Both the position numbers and the translations under genes were made by a program. 15,039 bases of DNA, from NCBI GenBank assembly GCA_964573145.1, contig CAZNIM010000017.1:1-15039 (forward strand), in the 5' to 3' direction. Positions 1-6,019 of the stretch are shown here, one piece after another. The notes below the pieces were generated by a model, which ran no database searches, was not told the DNA's origin, and saw only the letters and a program-made list of their open reading frames with translations. The number at the start of each line of letters is the position of its first letter. Positions within the stretch are counted from its first letter, which is position 1. Source of the DNA: PWPS01 sp964573145 (GTDB lineage Bacteria > Patescibacteriota > Minisyncoccia > Minisyncoccales > PWPS01).

Positions 1-360
1 GAATCGAATAGGGGAGTTGAAAATTTTGAAGAGATTCTTGAATTTTCTTGGGGAGTAATGATTGCCCGGGGTGATTTGGGTGTGGCGATCAGCTTGGAAA
101 GGGTTCCTTGCGTACAAAAAAGATTTTCAAAAATGGTGCTTGAAAAAGGCAAGTTTTTAATTATCGCTACAGAAATGCTTCTTTCGATGGAGAGAAATCC
201 TCAACCGACCAGGGCGGAGGCTTCCGATGTAGCTAATGCCGTCTTCAGCGGCGCCTGCTCGGTAATGCTTTCTGAAGAAACGGCGATAGGAAAGTATCCG
301 GTAGAAGCGGTTAGATATATGCGTAAAATAATAGAAGAAGCCGAAAAATGCACCTGTTAA
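1..360 (+). CDS. pyk: Pyruvate kinase, 3' part (5' end outside window); C-terminal domain absent
   Basis: Pyruvate kinase makes pyruvate and ATP from phosphoenolpyruvate and ADP in the cytoplasm. The frame is open from base 1, so the gene begins upstream. The visible 119 residues hold the family signatures: the glutamate of the IEN-type metal site (first residue seen), ARGDLGV with the metal-binding aspartate, ATEML (family ATQML), NPQPTRAEASDVANAV, and MLSEETAIGKYPVEAV (family MLSGETAxGKYP). The protein stops about 15 residues after KYPVEAV, so the roughly 120-residue C-terminal allosteric domain is missing. A natural TAA ends it and no broken continuation of the domain is evident downstream. 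Several usually constant positions differ: SWG for SDG, GVAI for GVEI, SEET for SGET. The barrel core looks catalytic, probably without classical allosteric control. Family assignment is firm; activity is inferred. Confidence 0.93.
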   Translation, partial: ESNRGVENFEEILEFSWGVMIARGDLGVAISLERVPCVQKRFSKMVLEKGKFLIIATEMLLSMERNPQPTRAEASDVANAVFSGACSVMLSEETAIGKYPVEAVRYMRKIIEEAEKCTC

Positions 361-394
361 CTTCATAACACCTTATAAAAAATAAAGGTATAGT

Positions 395-422
395 TTGAAC
401 AAATCCAGAAATTAGCTATAAT
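395..422 (+). promoter_or_regulatory. Sigma-70-type promoter for the 429-620 RNA
   Basis: TTGAAC at 395-400 and a perfect TATAAT at 417-422 are separated by 16 bases. The predicted start is near 429. No coding ORF begins nearby; the next structure is a strongly folding RNA segment that ends in an intrinsic terminator. Confidence 0.7.
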
Positions 423-428
423 GAAAGC

Positions 429-620
429 ACTTAAAACTATAAAAACTGCGATGGGGAATTTCCACCTCTGAGTTGGATCGGGGTAAAAAACCGGTCTCGG
501 GACGAGCCCGTAATAGCTCAAGATAAGCACAAACCAAAGTGGCAACGTGGTTATAAAACCAAGAAATTTGGCAAAATCTTGGTCAGGACCGCCTTTGAGT
601 AGAATCAGGCGGCTTTTTTT
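429..620 (+). ncRNA. Unassigned structured RNA, about 190 nt, with own promoter and terminator
   Basis: The segment is bounded by a promoter (395-422) and an intrinsic terminator (589-620) and has no credible ORF. Visible structure: a closing stem 467-472/517-523 (TCTGAG with CTC-A-AGA, one bulged A) encloses two hairpins, 476-481/491-496 (GATCGG/CCGGTC with one G-U pair and an A-rich loop) and 498-501/507-510 (CGGG/CCCG), giving a three-way junction. Downstream lie 532-536/548-552 (AACCA/TGGTT) and 558-564/577-583 (ACCAAGA/TCTTGGT); TGGTT can pair instead with a second AACCA at 557-561. It could be a small regulatory RNA, a housekeeping RNA or a riboswitch-like element. I compared it by eye with T-box, SRP, 6S and fluoride consensus features and found no convincing match. 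Confidence 0.6.
589..620 (+). terminator. Intrinsic terminator of the 429-620 RNA
   Basis: CCGCCT (589-594) pairs perfectly with AGGCGG (607-612), followed by C and seven T (614-620). The opposite strand has no matching U-tract, so this works on the plus strand. Confidence 0.8.
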
Positions 621-677
621 ATAAAAAATAATTAAAAATTGATAGTGAAAGAAGGGTAAAAAAGTAGTAATTGGCGA

Positions 678-706
678 TAGACAATAGGATTTATCAGTGA
701 TAAAAT
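678..706 (+). promoter_or_regulatory. Candidate promoter for serS leader and operon
   Basis: TAGACA (678-683) and TAAAAT (701-706) are 17 bases apart, each one base from consensus. The predicted start is near 713, just before the ATG of a 26-codon ORF, giving a serS leader of about 170 nt. A TATAAT at 812-817 is an alternative but lacks a well-spaced -35. Confidence 0.5.
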
Positions 707-716
707 TACATACGTT

Positions 717-797
717 ATGAAAACCGTAAAACGGACAACTTTTGCAGGAAAGATGAGAGTAGTATCCGCTTATACTTTTGACGGATTTTCATCCTGA
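717..797 (+). CDS. Possible 26-residue leader peptide ending in Ser-Ser, upstream of serS
   Basis: An ORF of 26 codons starts with ATG at 717, about 4 nt after the predicted transcription start, and ends with TCA-TCC-TGA (789-797). It is small and basic (MKTVKRTTFAGK, then VVSAYTFDGFSS). No Shine-Dalgarno site is present. What makes it worth recording is position: it precedes seryl-tRNA synthetase, its last two sense codons are serine, and those codons form the 3' strand of a stem (745-748 plus 753-756 with 789-796). An ORF this short can arise by chance; translation is unproven. Confidence 0.25.
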   Translation: MKTVKRTTFAGKMRVVSAYTFDGFSS

Positions 798-842
798 AAA
801 AGAGAAGAGTTTATAATTAATGTTATTAACAAGCCTATTTTA

Positions 843-857
843 ACGCCCCTGGGGCGT
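843..857 (+). promoter_or_regulatory. GC-rich hairpin in the serS translation initiation region
   Basis: ACGCCC (843-848) and GGGCGT (852-857) form a perfect 6-bp stem with a 3-nt loop, ending 25 nt before the preferred serS ATG and overlapping the in-frame GTG at 856. There is no U-tract, so it is not a terminator. It could modulate ribosome access. Confidence 0.4.
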
Positions 858-882
858 GAAAATGGGGGTAAAGATTAAAATT

Positions 883-2151
883 ATGTTGGATATAAAATAT
901 ATAAGAGAGAATCCAAAAAAAGTACAAGAAGGAGCGGATAAGAAGCAGGTCGATGTCGATGTCGATGAGCTTTTGGAGGTGGATAAAAAGAGAAGAGAAT
1001 TAATTCAAAAGGCGGAAGAGGTAAGGGCCAAAAAAAATGAAGCGAGCGACAAGATAGCCAAAGCGGACGAGAAAGAAAAAAAGGAGATAATTTCCGAAAT
1101 GCAAAAGCTGGATAAAGAGAATGAGGGTCTGGAAGAAGAGCTTAAAGAGATTGAAGAGAAATTCGAAACACTGATGAAGAAGATCCCGAACCCTCCTCTG
1201 GAAGACGTTCCTTACGGAGAGTCGGATGAAGACAATAAAGTTATCGAGAAGATAGGGGAGCTTCCCGAGTTTAATTTTGAGCCCAAAGATCATCTGGAAC
1301 TGGGCCAGCTTCACAATATTATAGACACCGAAAGAGGAGCAAAAACATCGGGAGCTCGATTTACATTCTTAAAAGGAGAAGCTGTTCAGATTCAATTCGC
1401 CTTGGTTAATCTGGCTTTTGAAACCTTGACTCGGAAGGGGTTCGTGCCGGTGGTTACTCCGGTTTTAATTAAGCCGGAGATGATGGAAGCGATGGGTTAT
1501 ACCGAAAGAGGCAGAGACGAGATTTTCTTTATTGAAAAAGATGATCTCTTTTTAGCCGGAACTTCCGAACAGGTAATCGGACCGATGCACGCCGATGAAA
1601 TATTTGAAAAAGAAGAATTGCCGAAAAGATATGTCGGATATTCGTCTTGTTTTAGAAGGGAAGCCGGCTCTTACGGTAAAGATACCAGGGGGATTTTGAG
1701 ACTTCATCAATTCGACAAAGTGGAGATGTTCTCTTTTACCACTCCCGACAAATCCGCGGATGAGCACGAACTGATGTTCAGTTTGGAAAAAGAGATGATG
1801 AAGAAATTGGAGATTCCGCATCAGCTTATCGATATCTGTAGTGCCGATTTGGGTGATCCGGCGGCTAAAAAATACGATATTGAAGCGTGGATGCCCGGTC
1901 AGGATCGATACAGAGAAACTCATTCGACTTCGAATTGCACCGATTTTCAATCAAGAAGACTCAATATCAGATACAGGAAAGAAGACGGAGAGCTGGAACA
2001 TGTGCATATGCTGAACGGAACTCTTTTTGCCATCGGAAGAATTCTGATTGCCATTCTGGAAAACAATCAAAATGAAGACGGCTCAATCGATATGCCGAAA
2101 GCGCTTCACAAATATTTACCCTTTAAGAGGATAGAGAAGGATGGAAATTAA
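883..2151 (+). CDS. serS: Seryl-tRNA synthetase (class II)
   Basis: Charges tRNA-Ser with serine using ATP in the cytoplasm. The start ATG at 883 is chosen because MLDIKYIRENP matches the usual SerRS N-terminus; in-frame GTG 856 and ATG 862 would add nine or seven residues. Domains in order: an N-terminal antiparallel coiled-coil arm (roughly residues 25-105, charged heptads) that binds the tRNA long variable arm; the linker with TERGAKTSGARFTFLKG; GTSEQ in place of the common TAE motif; class II motif 2 FRREAGSYGKDTRGILRLHQF; the SNCTDFQSRR signature; and motif 3 NGTLFAIGRILIAILE with its arginine. The 422-residue length is typical. It is first in an eight-gene run and overlaps the FemAB-like gene by 11 bases, which may be functional since FemAB enzymes use aminoacyl-tRNA. 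A three-fold GTCGAT repeat (949-966) encodes VDVDVD in the arm. Confidence 0.97.
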   Translation: MLDIKYIRENPKKVQEGADKKQVDVDVDELLEVDKKRRELIQKAEEVRAKKNEASDKIAKADEKEKKEIISEMQKLDKENEGLEEELKEIEEKFETLMKKIPNPPLEDVPYGESDEDNKVIEKIGELPEFNFEPKDHLELGQLHNIIDTERGAKTSGARFTFLKGEAVQIQFALVNLAFETLTRKGFVPVVTPVLIKPEMMEAMGYTERGRDEIFFIEKDDLFLAGTSEQVIGPMHADEIFEKEELPKRYVGYSSCFRREAGSYGKDTRGILRLHQFDKVEMFSFTTPDKSADEHELMFSLEKEMMKKLEIPHQLIDICSADLGDPAAKKYDIEAWMPGQDRYRETHSTSNCTDFQSRRLNIRYRKEDGELEHVHMLNGTLFAIGRILIAILENNQNEDGSIDMPKALHKYLPFKRIEKDGN

Positions 2152-3055
2152 AGAAGTTTCTGATGAAAAAAGGTGGAATCGTTTTGCCCTTGATCACCAG
2201 GGAGGATTTTTGCAGTCTTGGCAGTGGGGTGAGTTCAAGTCCAGCTTTCAAGAGGTGCTTAGAGTTGTAGGAGTTAAGAAAGATAAAGAGGTTGTGGGAT
2301 GTCAGGTGTTCGTAGAGAGATTGCCGCTGGGCAGTTATCTTTATTGCCCTTACGGACCGGTGGGTAAAAAAGAAGAGCTCACCCCGTTTTTAGCCGAGCT
2401 GAAGAAAATAAGAAGAGAAGACTTTATACGATTTGAACCCTTACGAGAAATTGATTCGGGAGTGCTCGCTTTTTCCAGGTATCAGCCCAAAAGGACACTG
2501 ATTAAAAAATTAACGGATAAAGAAGGATTGATTTCAAAATTCGACAAGGACACACGATACTCGATACGAAGAGCGAAGCGGGAAGGTGTCGAGGTCGTAA
2601 GAAGTGAAGACGTAAATCAATTTTATTCCGTTTTGCAAAAGGCTTCCGAAAGGCACGGATTCAACACTTATAGCAAAGATTATTTTCAGAAATTGATAGA
2701 AGTGGAAGATGTCGAACTTTTTGTTGCCCTTTATCAAAAAGAGGTTGCGGCTGCCGCATTTATCTCTTTTTTTAATAAGCGAGCAACTTATCTTCATGCC
2801 GGAATGAATTATGAAAAGCGGTCTATTTGCGCTCCGACACTTCTTAATTATGAGATTATGAACTTTTCATTTGAAAATGGATATGAGGAGTATGATTTTT
2901 GGGGAATCGATGAAAAAGAGATGCCGGGAGTAACCAAGTTCAAAAAAGGTTTCGGAGGAGAAGAAGTTTCTTATCCGGAAGCCAAAGACATTCCGATAAA
3001 AAAGATTAAATACCGAGTTTATAAAAATATCCACTCGGCCAAATCAAGATTATGA
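2141..3055 (+). CDS. FemAB/FemX-family peptidoglycan bridge aminoacyltransferase, copy 1
   Basis: Members of this GNAT-fold family move an amino acid from aminoacyl-tRNA to the stem peptide of a peptidoglycan precursor in the cytoplasm. Family signs: FLQSWQWGEFK near residues 23-33, LPLGSYLYCPYGPVG near 64-78, a central basic KDTRYSIRRAKREGVEV segment, AAAAFISFFNKRATYLHAGM, and the C-terminal FWGIDEKEMPGVTKFKKGFGG. At 304 residues it is shorter than FemA/B of staphylococci, and the coiled-coil tRNA arm of FemA is not evident. No signal peptide or membrane segment is seen. The ATG at 2141 overlaps serS by 11 bases with AGAAGG just before it. Its ATGA stop/start overlaps copy 2. The transferred amino acid cannot be read from sequence; SerRS next door suggests serine. 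The last 45 codons contain the 96-base block shared with copy 2. Confidence 0.88.
   Translation: MEIKEVSDEKRWNRFALDHQGGFLQSWQWGEFKSSFQEVLRVVGVKKDKEVVGCQVFVERLPLGSYLYCPYGPVGKKEELTPFLAELKKIRREDFIRFEPLREIDSGVLAFSRYQPKRTLIKKLTDKEGLISKFDKDTRYSIRRAKREGVEVVRSEDVNQFYSVLQKASERHGFNTYSKDYFQKLIEVEDVELFVALYQKEVAAAAFISFFNKRATYLHAGMNYEKRSICAPTLLNYEIMNFSFENGYEEYDFWGIDEKEMPGVTKFKKGFGGEEVSYPEAKDIPIKKIKYRVYKNIHSAKSRL
2919..3014 (+). repeat. 96-base exact direct repeat, copy A (3' end of first fem gene)
   Basis: Identical base for base to 3857-3952 (offset 938). A further ten-base match (GGGGAATCGA) lies a little upstream in both copies. It encodes MPGVTKFKKGFGG through KIKY in the same frame. Elsewhere the two genes are far less similar. 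Confidence 0.97.
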
Positions 3056-3987
3056 AAATTGGAAAACCTCAAAATAAAGAAGATTGGGATCAATACCTGA
3101 TCTCCAAAGAGGCGTCCTTTACTCAGTCGATCAATTGGGGAGAATTTAAGGCTAAAAATCAAAGGGTTGAAAGATTCGAGGTTAGAGAAAATAATCACGT
3201 CAAAGGAGTTTGTCAGTTTCTGGAAGAGAGTAATCCGTTCGGAGAATATTTTTACGTTCCTTACGGGCCGGTAGGCGATTCGACTGAAATTGAAGAGAGG
3301 TTGTTGGAAAAGATAAAAGAGTTGGCGAAAAAGGAAGATAAGTTTATGATTAAAGTGGAGCCGAGAAAAGATCTTCGAATCGGTCAAGCTTCTCATCACA
3401 GAATCCAACCCAAAAAAACACTGGTAAAAGATATAACCGATGAACCGAAAAAGATCTTAAAAAGCTTTGATGAGGGGACCAGGTACGATGTTAGATATTC
3501 AAAGCGAAAAGGAGTGAAGATTAAAAAAGGAAAGAGCAAGAAAAGTATAGAAAACTTCTTCAAGCTTTTGAAAAAGACTCAAAAGAGGAAAGATTTTGAC
3601 AGTTTTTCAAAAAATTACTTTGAAAATATGTTGAAAATTTTAGACACCGGTCTCTTTTTGGCGTTTTCAAAAGAAGGAGAGGTGGTGGCGACAACCATTT
3701 TCGGATATTTCGGAAAAATAGCCACTTCTTTACATTCCGGATTTGATTACGAAAAGAGAGATCTAAGAGCAACCGCCCTTATCCGCTTTGAGGCGATAAA
3801 AGAATCCAGAAAGAGAGGTTGTGAAAAGTTTGACGCTTGGGGAATCGACAAGGAGAAGATGCCGGGAGTAACCAAGTTCAAAAAAGGTTTCGGAGGAGAA
3901 GAAGTTTCTTATCCGGAAGCCAAAGACATTCCGATAAAAAAGATTAAATACCAAGGCTACTCTTTAGCCGCTAAAATAGTAAAATAA
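3052..3987 (+). CDS. FemAB/FemX-family peptidoglycan bridge aminoacyltransferase, copy 2
   Basis: A paralogue of the preceding gene, 311 residues, same expected role. The N-terminal half is clearly diverged but collinear: FTQSINWGEFK, NPFGEYFYVPYGPVG, GTRYDVRYSKRKGVKI, VVATTIFGYFGKIATSLHSGF. Near the C-terminus, MPGVTKFKKGFGGEEVSYPE and the following residues to KIKY are identical to copy 1, and the DNA there is identical for 96 bases. Two copies in tandem suggest sequential addition of two bridge residues, as for FemA/FemB or MurM/MurN, but this is inference. It starts in the ATGA overlap with copy 1 (4 bases) and its TAA overlaps the murF ATG by one base (TAATG), so translation is probably coupled. 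Confidence 0.88.
   Translation: MKIGKPQNKEDWDQYLISKEASFTQSINWGEFKAKNQRVERFEVRENNHVKGVCQFLEESNPFGEYFYVPYGPVGDSTEIEERLLEKIKELAKKEDKFMIKVEPRKDLRIGQASHHRIQPKKTLVKDITDEPKKILKSFDEGTRYDVRYSKRKGVKIKKGKSKKSIENFFKLLKKTQKRKDFDSFSKNYFENMLKILDTGLFLAFSKEGEVVATTIFGYFGKIATSLHSGFDYEKRDLRATALIRFEAIKESRKRGCEKFDAWGIDKEKMPGVTKFKKGFGGEEVSYPEAKDIPIKKIKYQGYSLAAKIVK
3857..3952 (+). repeat. 96-base exact direct repeat, copy B (3' end of second fem gene)
   Basis: Second copy of the block at 2919-3014, in the same position of the paralogous gene. Perfect identity including third codon positions points to recent gene conversion or unequal exchange, not protein-level constraint alone. Confidence 0.97.
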
Positions 3988-5261
3988 TGAAACGAAAAAT
4001 ACTACAACGCATATTGAAGTGGATTACCGAAAAGGTTATTAAGAAGTATAATCCGTTAATCGTAGCCGTAACCGGAAGTGTCGGAAAGACATCAACCAAA
4101 GAAGCTATTTACACGACCCTAAAGAGATACAGAAGTGTTAGGAGGAGCAACAAAAATTTGAATACCGAGATAGGAGCACCTCTGGTTTTTTTGGGGGTTA
4201 ATGAGCCCGGTAAAACTTTTAAAGAGTGGTTGAAGATAATATTGAAAGGTTTTAAGCTGATAATAATAAGAGATAAAAATTATCCGGCGATAATCGTAAT
4301 GGAGATGGCCGCCGATAAGCCCGGAGATATCGAGTACCTGACCGGCTTTATAAAGCCTCATATCGGAGTGGTGACCGCTATCGGTGAGACTCCGGTTCAT
4401 GTTGAGTTTTACAAGGACGTCAACGAGGTGGTAAAAGAAAAATCTCTTTTGGTTAAAAATACGAAAAAGGGAGGTAACGTTATCCTTAATGCTGATGACG
4501 GAAGAGTTTTTCAGATGAAGGGTAGAGCGAAAACAAAAGTAAAGACTTTCGGTCTGTCCAATAGGGCGGAGATAAGAGCTGTCAATTTAAAATTAACCGG
4601 ATCGGCAGAAGATCCGCGTGGTGTTTCCTTTGAAATTAATCACGACACCGAAAAGCACGAAATAAAGCTGCCCAATATATTTGATGAAGGTTCGGTCTAT
4701 TCCGTTTTAGCGGCGATCGGAGTAGGGGTTTCGGTCGGTATACCGATCTATAGATTGGTTGAATCTTGCGAAGAGTTTAACGCACCGAAAGGAAGAATGA
4801 GATTTTTGGAGGGAGAAAAGGTTAAGATTATTGACAGCAGCTACAATTCGGCACCCAAGTCAACCGAAATGGCTTTGAAGACTTTGGAAAAGCTGCCGGC
4901 AAAAAGAAAGGTTGCCGTCTTGGGCGACATGCTCGAGCTGGGAGAGTCGTCCGAAAAAGCTCATATAAAAATAGGAGAGCAAGTTGGATTTGTCGATTTA
5001 TTGATCACGGTGGGAAAAGATTCGATTTTTATCGGCGAGTCAGCTCAAAAAGATAAATTCAAGGGAGAGTGGAAGCATTTCAAAGACTCCGAAGAGGCGA
5101 AAAGGAAGATAGCTGATCTTCTTCGAGAAGATGATCTGGTTTTGGTTAAGGGGTCTCAGTCGATAAGAACTGAAAAAATTATTGAGAAAATAATCGACAA
5201 CCCGGAAAAAAAATTAGTCAGGCAGGAAGATTATTGGAAAATGGAAGATGAGCAAAATTAA
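3987..5261 (+). CDS. murF: MurF-type ligase (UDP-MurNAc-tripeptide:D-Ala-D-Ala ligase) lacking the usual N-terminal domain
   Basis: MurF adds D-Ala-D-Ala to UDP-MurNAc-tripeptide with ATP, the last cytoplasmic step of the peptide stem. Evidence: P-loop TGSVGKTSTKE (G30, K34, T35), NLNTEIGAPL, EMAADKPGDIEYL, TAIGETPVHVEF with the conserved histidine, an EKSLL lysine of the type that is carbamylated, LNADDGRV, then the C-terminal domain with APKGRMRF, DSSYNSAPKST and VLGDMLELGESSEKAH, all MurF-like. In ordinary MurF the P-loop is about 80 residues further in, after the domain that holds the UDP-sugar. Here only 28 mostly basic residues precede it (MKRKILQRILKW onward). No earlier start is available without running into fem copy 2. 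It overlaps ftsQ by 14 bases. A different Mur-ligase-like function is possible, but the C-terminal half argues for MurF. Confidence 0.88.
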   Translation: MKRKILQRILKWITEKVIKKYNPLIVAVTGSVGKTSTKEAIYTTLKRYRSVRRSNKNLNTEIGAPLVFLGVNEPGKTFKEWLKIILKGFKLIIIRDKNYPAIIVMEMAADKPGDIEYLTGFIKPHIGVVTAIGETPVHVEFYKDVNEVVKEKSLLVKNTKKGGNVILNADDGRVFQMKGRAKTKVKTFGLSNRAEIRAVNLKLTGSAEDPRGVSFEINHDTEKHEIKLPNIFDEGSVYSVLAAIGVGVSVGIPIYRLVESCEEFNAPKGRMRFLEGEKVKIIDSSYNSAPKSTEMALKTLEKLPAKRKVAVLGDMLELGESSEKAHIKIGEQVGFVDLLITVGKDSIFIGESAQKDKFKGEWKHFKDSEEAKRKIADLLREDDLVLVKGSQSIRTEKIIEKIIDNPEKKLVRQEDYWKMEDEQN

Positions 5262-6018
5262 AAAAAAGTACAGGACAAAGAAAAAGAGAAAAAGCTTCGC
5301 AAAAAAAGTATTTCTATTCGGTTTACTGATTTTATCTTTTAGTGCCTTTGTCTTTTCTTTTTTATTGCTTGACCCTTTTTACCAAATTGAAGCTGTTGAA
5401 GTTTCGGGAAACAAATTGACTCCCAAAGAGAGCTTGACCTCCTTTTCGGATAAAAGAGTAGAGGGTTTTTTTAGTTCTCGCAGTTTAATTTTTTTGAATA
5501 GGAGAGAATTAAAAAAAGAGATACTCGATTCTTATCCACACATTGAAAGTGTTGAAGTGGTCAGAAGTTTTCCGGACCGGGTTGAGATAAAAATTACGGA
5601 AAGAGAAAAAGAGGCGATCTGGTGCAATTTTGAAGATAGATGTTTTGAGGTTGATTTTTCCGGAACTCTTTTCAAGAAAGCGGAAGATACGGAAGGAGAG
5701 TTACTTATTTTTGATGAAATTCGAGAAAACCCTCAAATCGGCCAAAGGGTGATTGATAATGAAAAGATAGTTGCCATATTCGGAATAATTGAGTCTCTGG
5801 AAGATCTTTCGATAAGTAAAGTAATCGTACCGAACAGAGAGGATCTTTTTCTCAAATCGGAGTTGGGGCCGGAGATAAGATTTAGCAACTCTTATGACAT
5901 CGAAAGACAATTGGAGAGATTGAGAATTCTTTTAAGCAGTGAAATTGAAACTTTGAATGATATTGAATACATTGAGCTGAGATACGGGAGTAGAGTTTTT
6001 TATAAACATATAGATTAA
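5248..6018 (+). CDS. ftsQ: FtsQ/DivIB-like cell division protein with POTRA domain
   Basis: FtsQ/DivIB is a bitopic divisome protein that links FtsL/FtsB with septal wall synthases. The 256-residue product has a very basic cytoplasmic tail (SKIKKKYRTKKKRK), one membrane segment at about residues 21-41, then a POTRA domain (FYQIEAVEVSGNKLT to FPDRVEIKITEREKEAIW) and a beta domain ending in IEYIELRYGSRVFYK, the usual FtsQ end. The start at 5248 lies inside the murF end (14-base overlap), the classic murF-to-ftsQ wall-gene neighbourhood, although murG, murC, ftsW and ftsA are not adjacent here. Its stop is one base before the helicase ATG. Confidence 0.9.
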   Translation: MSKIKKKYRTKKKRKSFAKKVFLFGLLILSFSAFVFSFLLLDPFYQIEAVEVSGNKLTPKESLTSFSDKRVEGFFSSRSLIFLNRRELKKEILDSYPHIESVEVVRSFPDRVEIKITEREKEAIWCNFEDRCFEVDFSGTLFKKAEDTEGELLIFDEIRENPQIGQRVIDNEKIVAIFGIIESLEDLSISKVIVPNREDLFLKSELGPEIRFSNSYDIERQLERLRILLSSEIETLNDIEYIELRYGSRVFYKHID

Positions 6019-6019
6019 T

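Noticed and set aside
361..394. Terminator after pyk
   Set aside because: Only a weak AT-rich 5-bp stem (around 371-389) with no T-run.
447..466. GCGATGGGG, similar to the start of fluoride riboswitches
   Set aside because: The matching 3' half and pseudoknot bases are not present.
536..550. T-box-like sequence AAAGTGGCAACGTGG, with TGGC that could pair with the GCCA end of tRNA-Ser
   Set aside because: It matches the T-box core only partly, the terminator stem does not compete with it in the usual way, no specifier loop or AG bulge was found, and serS starts 260 nt past the terminator. A covariance search would settle it.
581..591. GGTCAGGACCG, resembling the SRP RNA domain IV start
   Set aside because: The following GGAAG and AGCAGCC bases required by SRP RNA are absent; the sequence instead forms a plain terminator stem.
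812..817. TATAAT as main serS promoter
   Set aside because: The nearest -35-like TTGACG is 28 bases upstream, too far; no extended -10. Kept only as an alternative.
949..966. Three tandem GTCGAT units in serS
   Set aside because: A short in-frame repeat coding VDVDVD in the coiled-coil arm; common low-complexity and not evidence of a larger element.
1552..1950. 132-codon open frame on the minus strand inside serS
   Set aside because: Lies opposite strongly conserved SerRS motifs and has no ribosome site or recognisable domain; a shadow frame.
3053..3055. Possible recoding of TGA as glycine (code 25)
   Set aside because: TGA here ends the first fem gene at the homologous position and in an ATGA overlap; read-through would run out of the family alignment.
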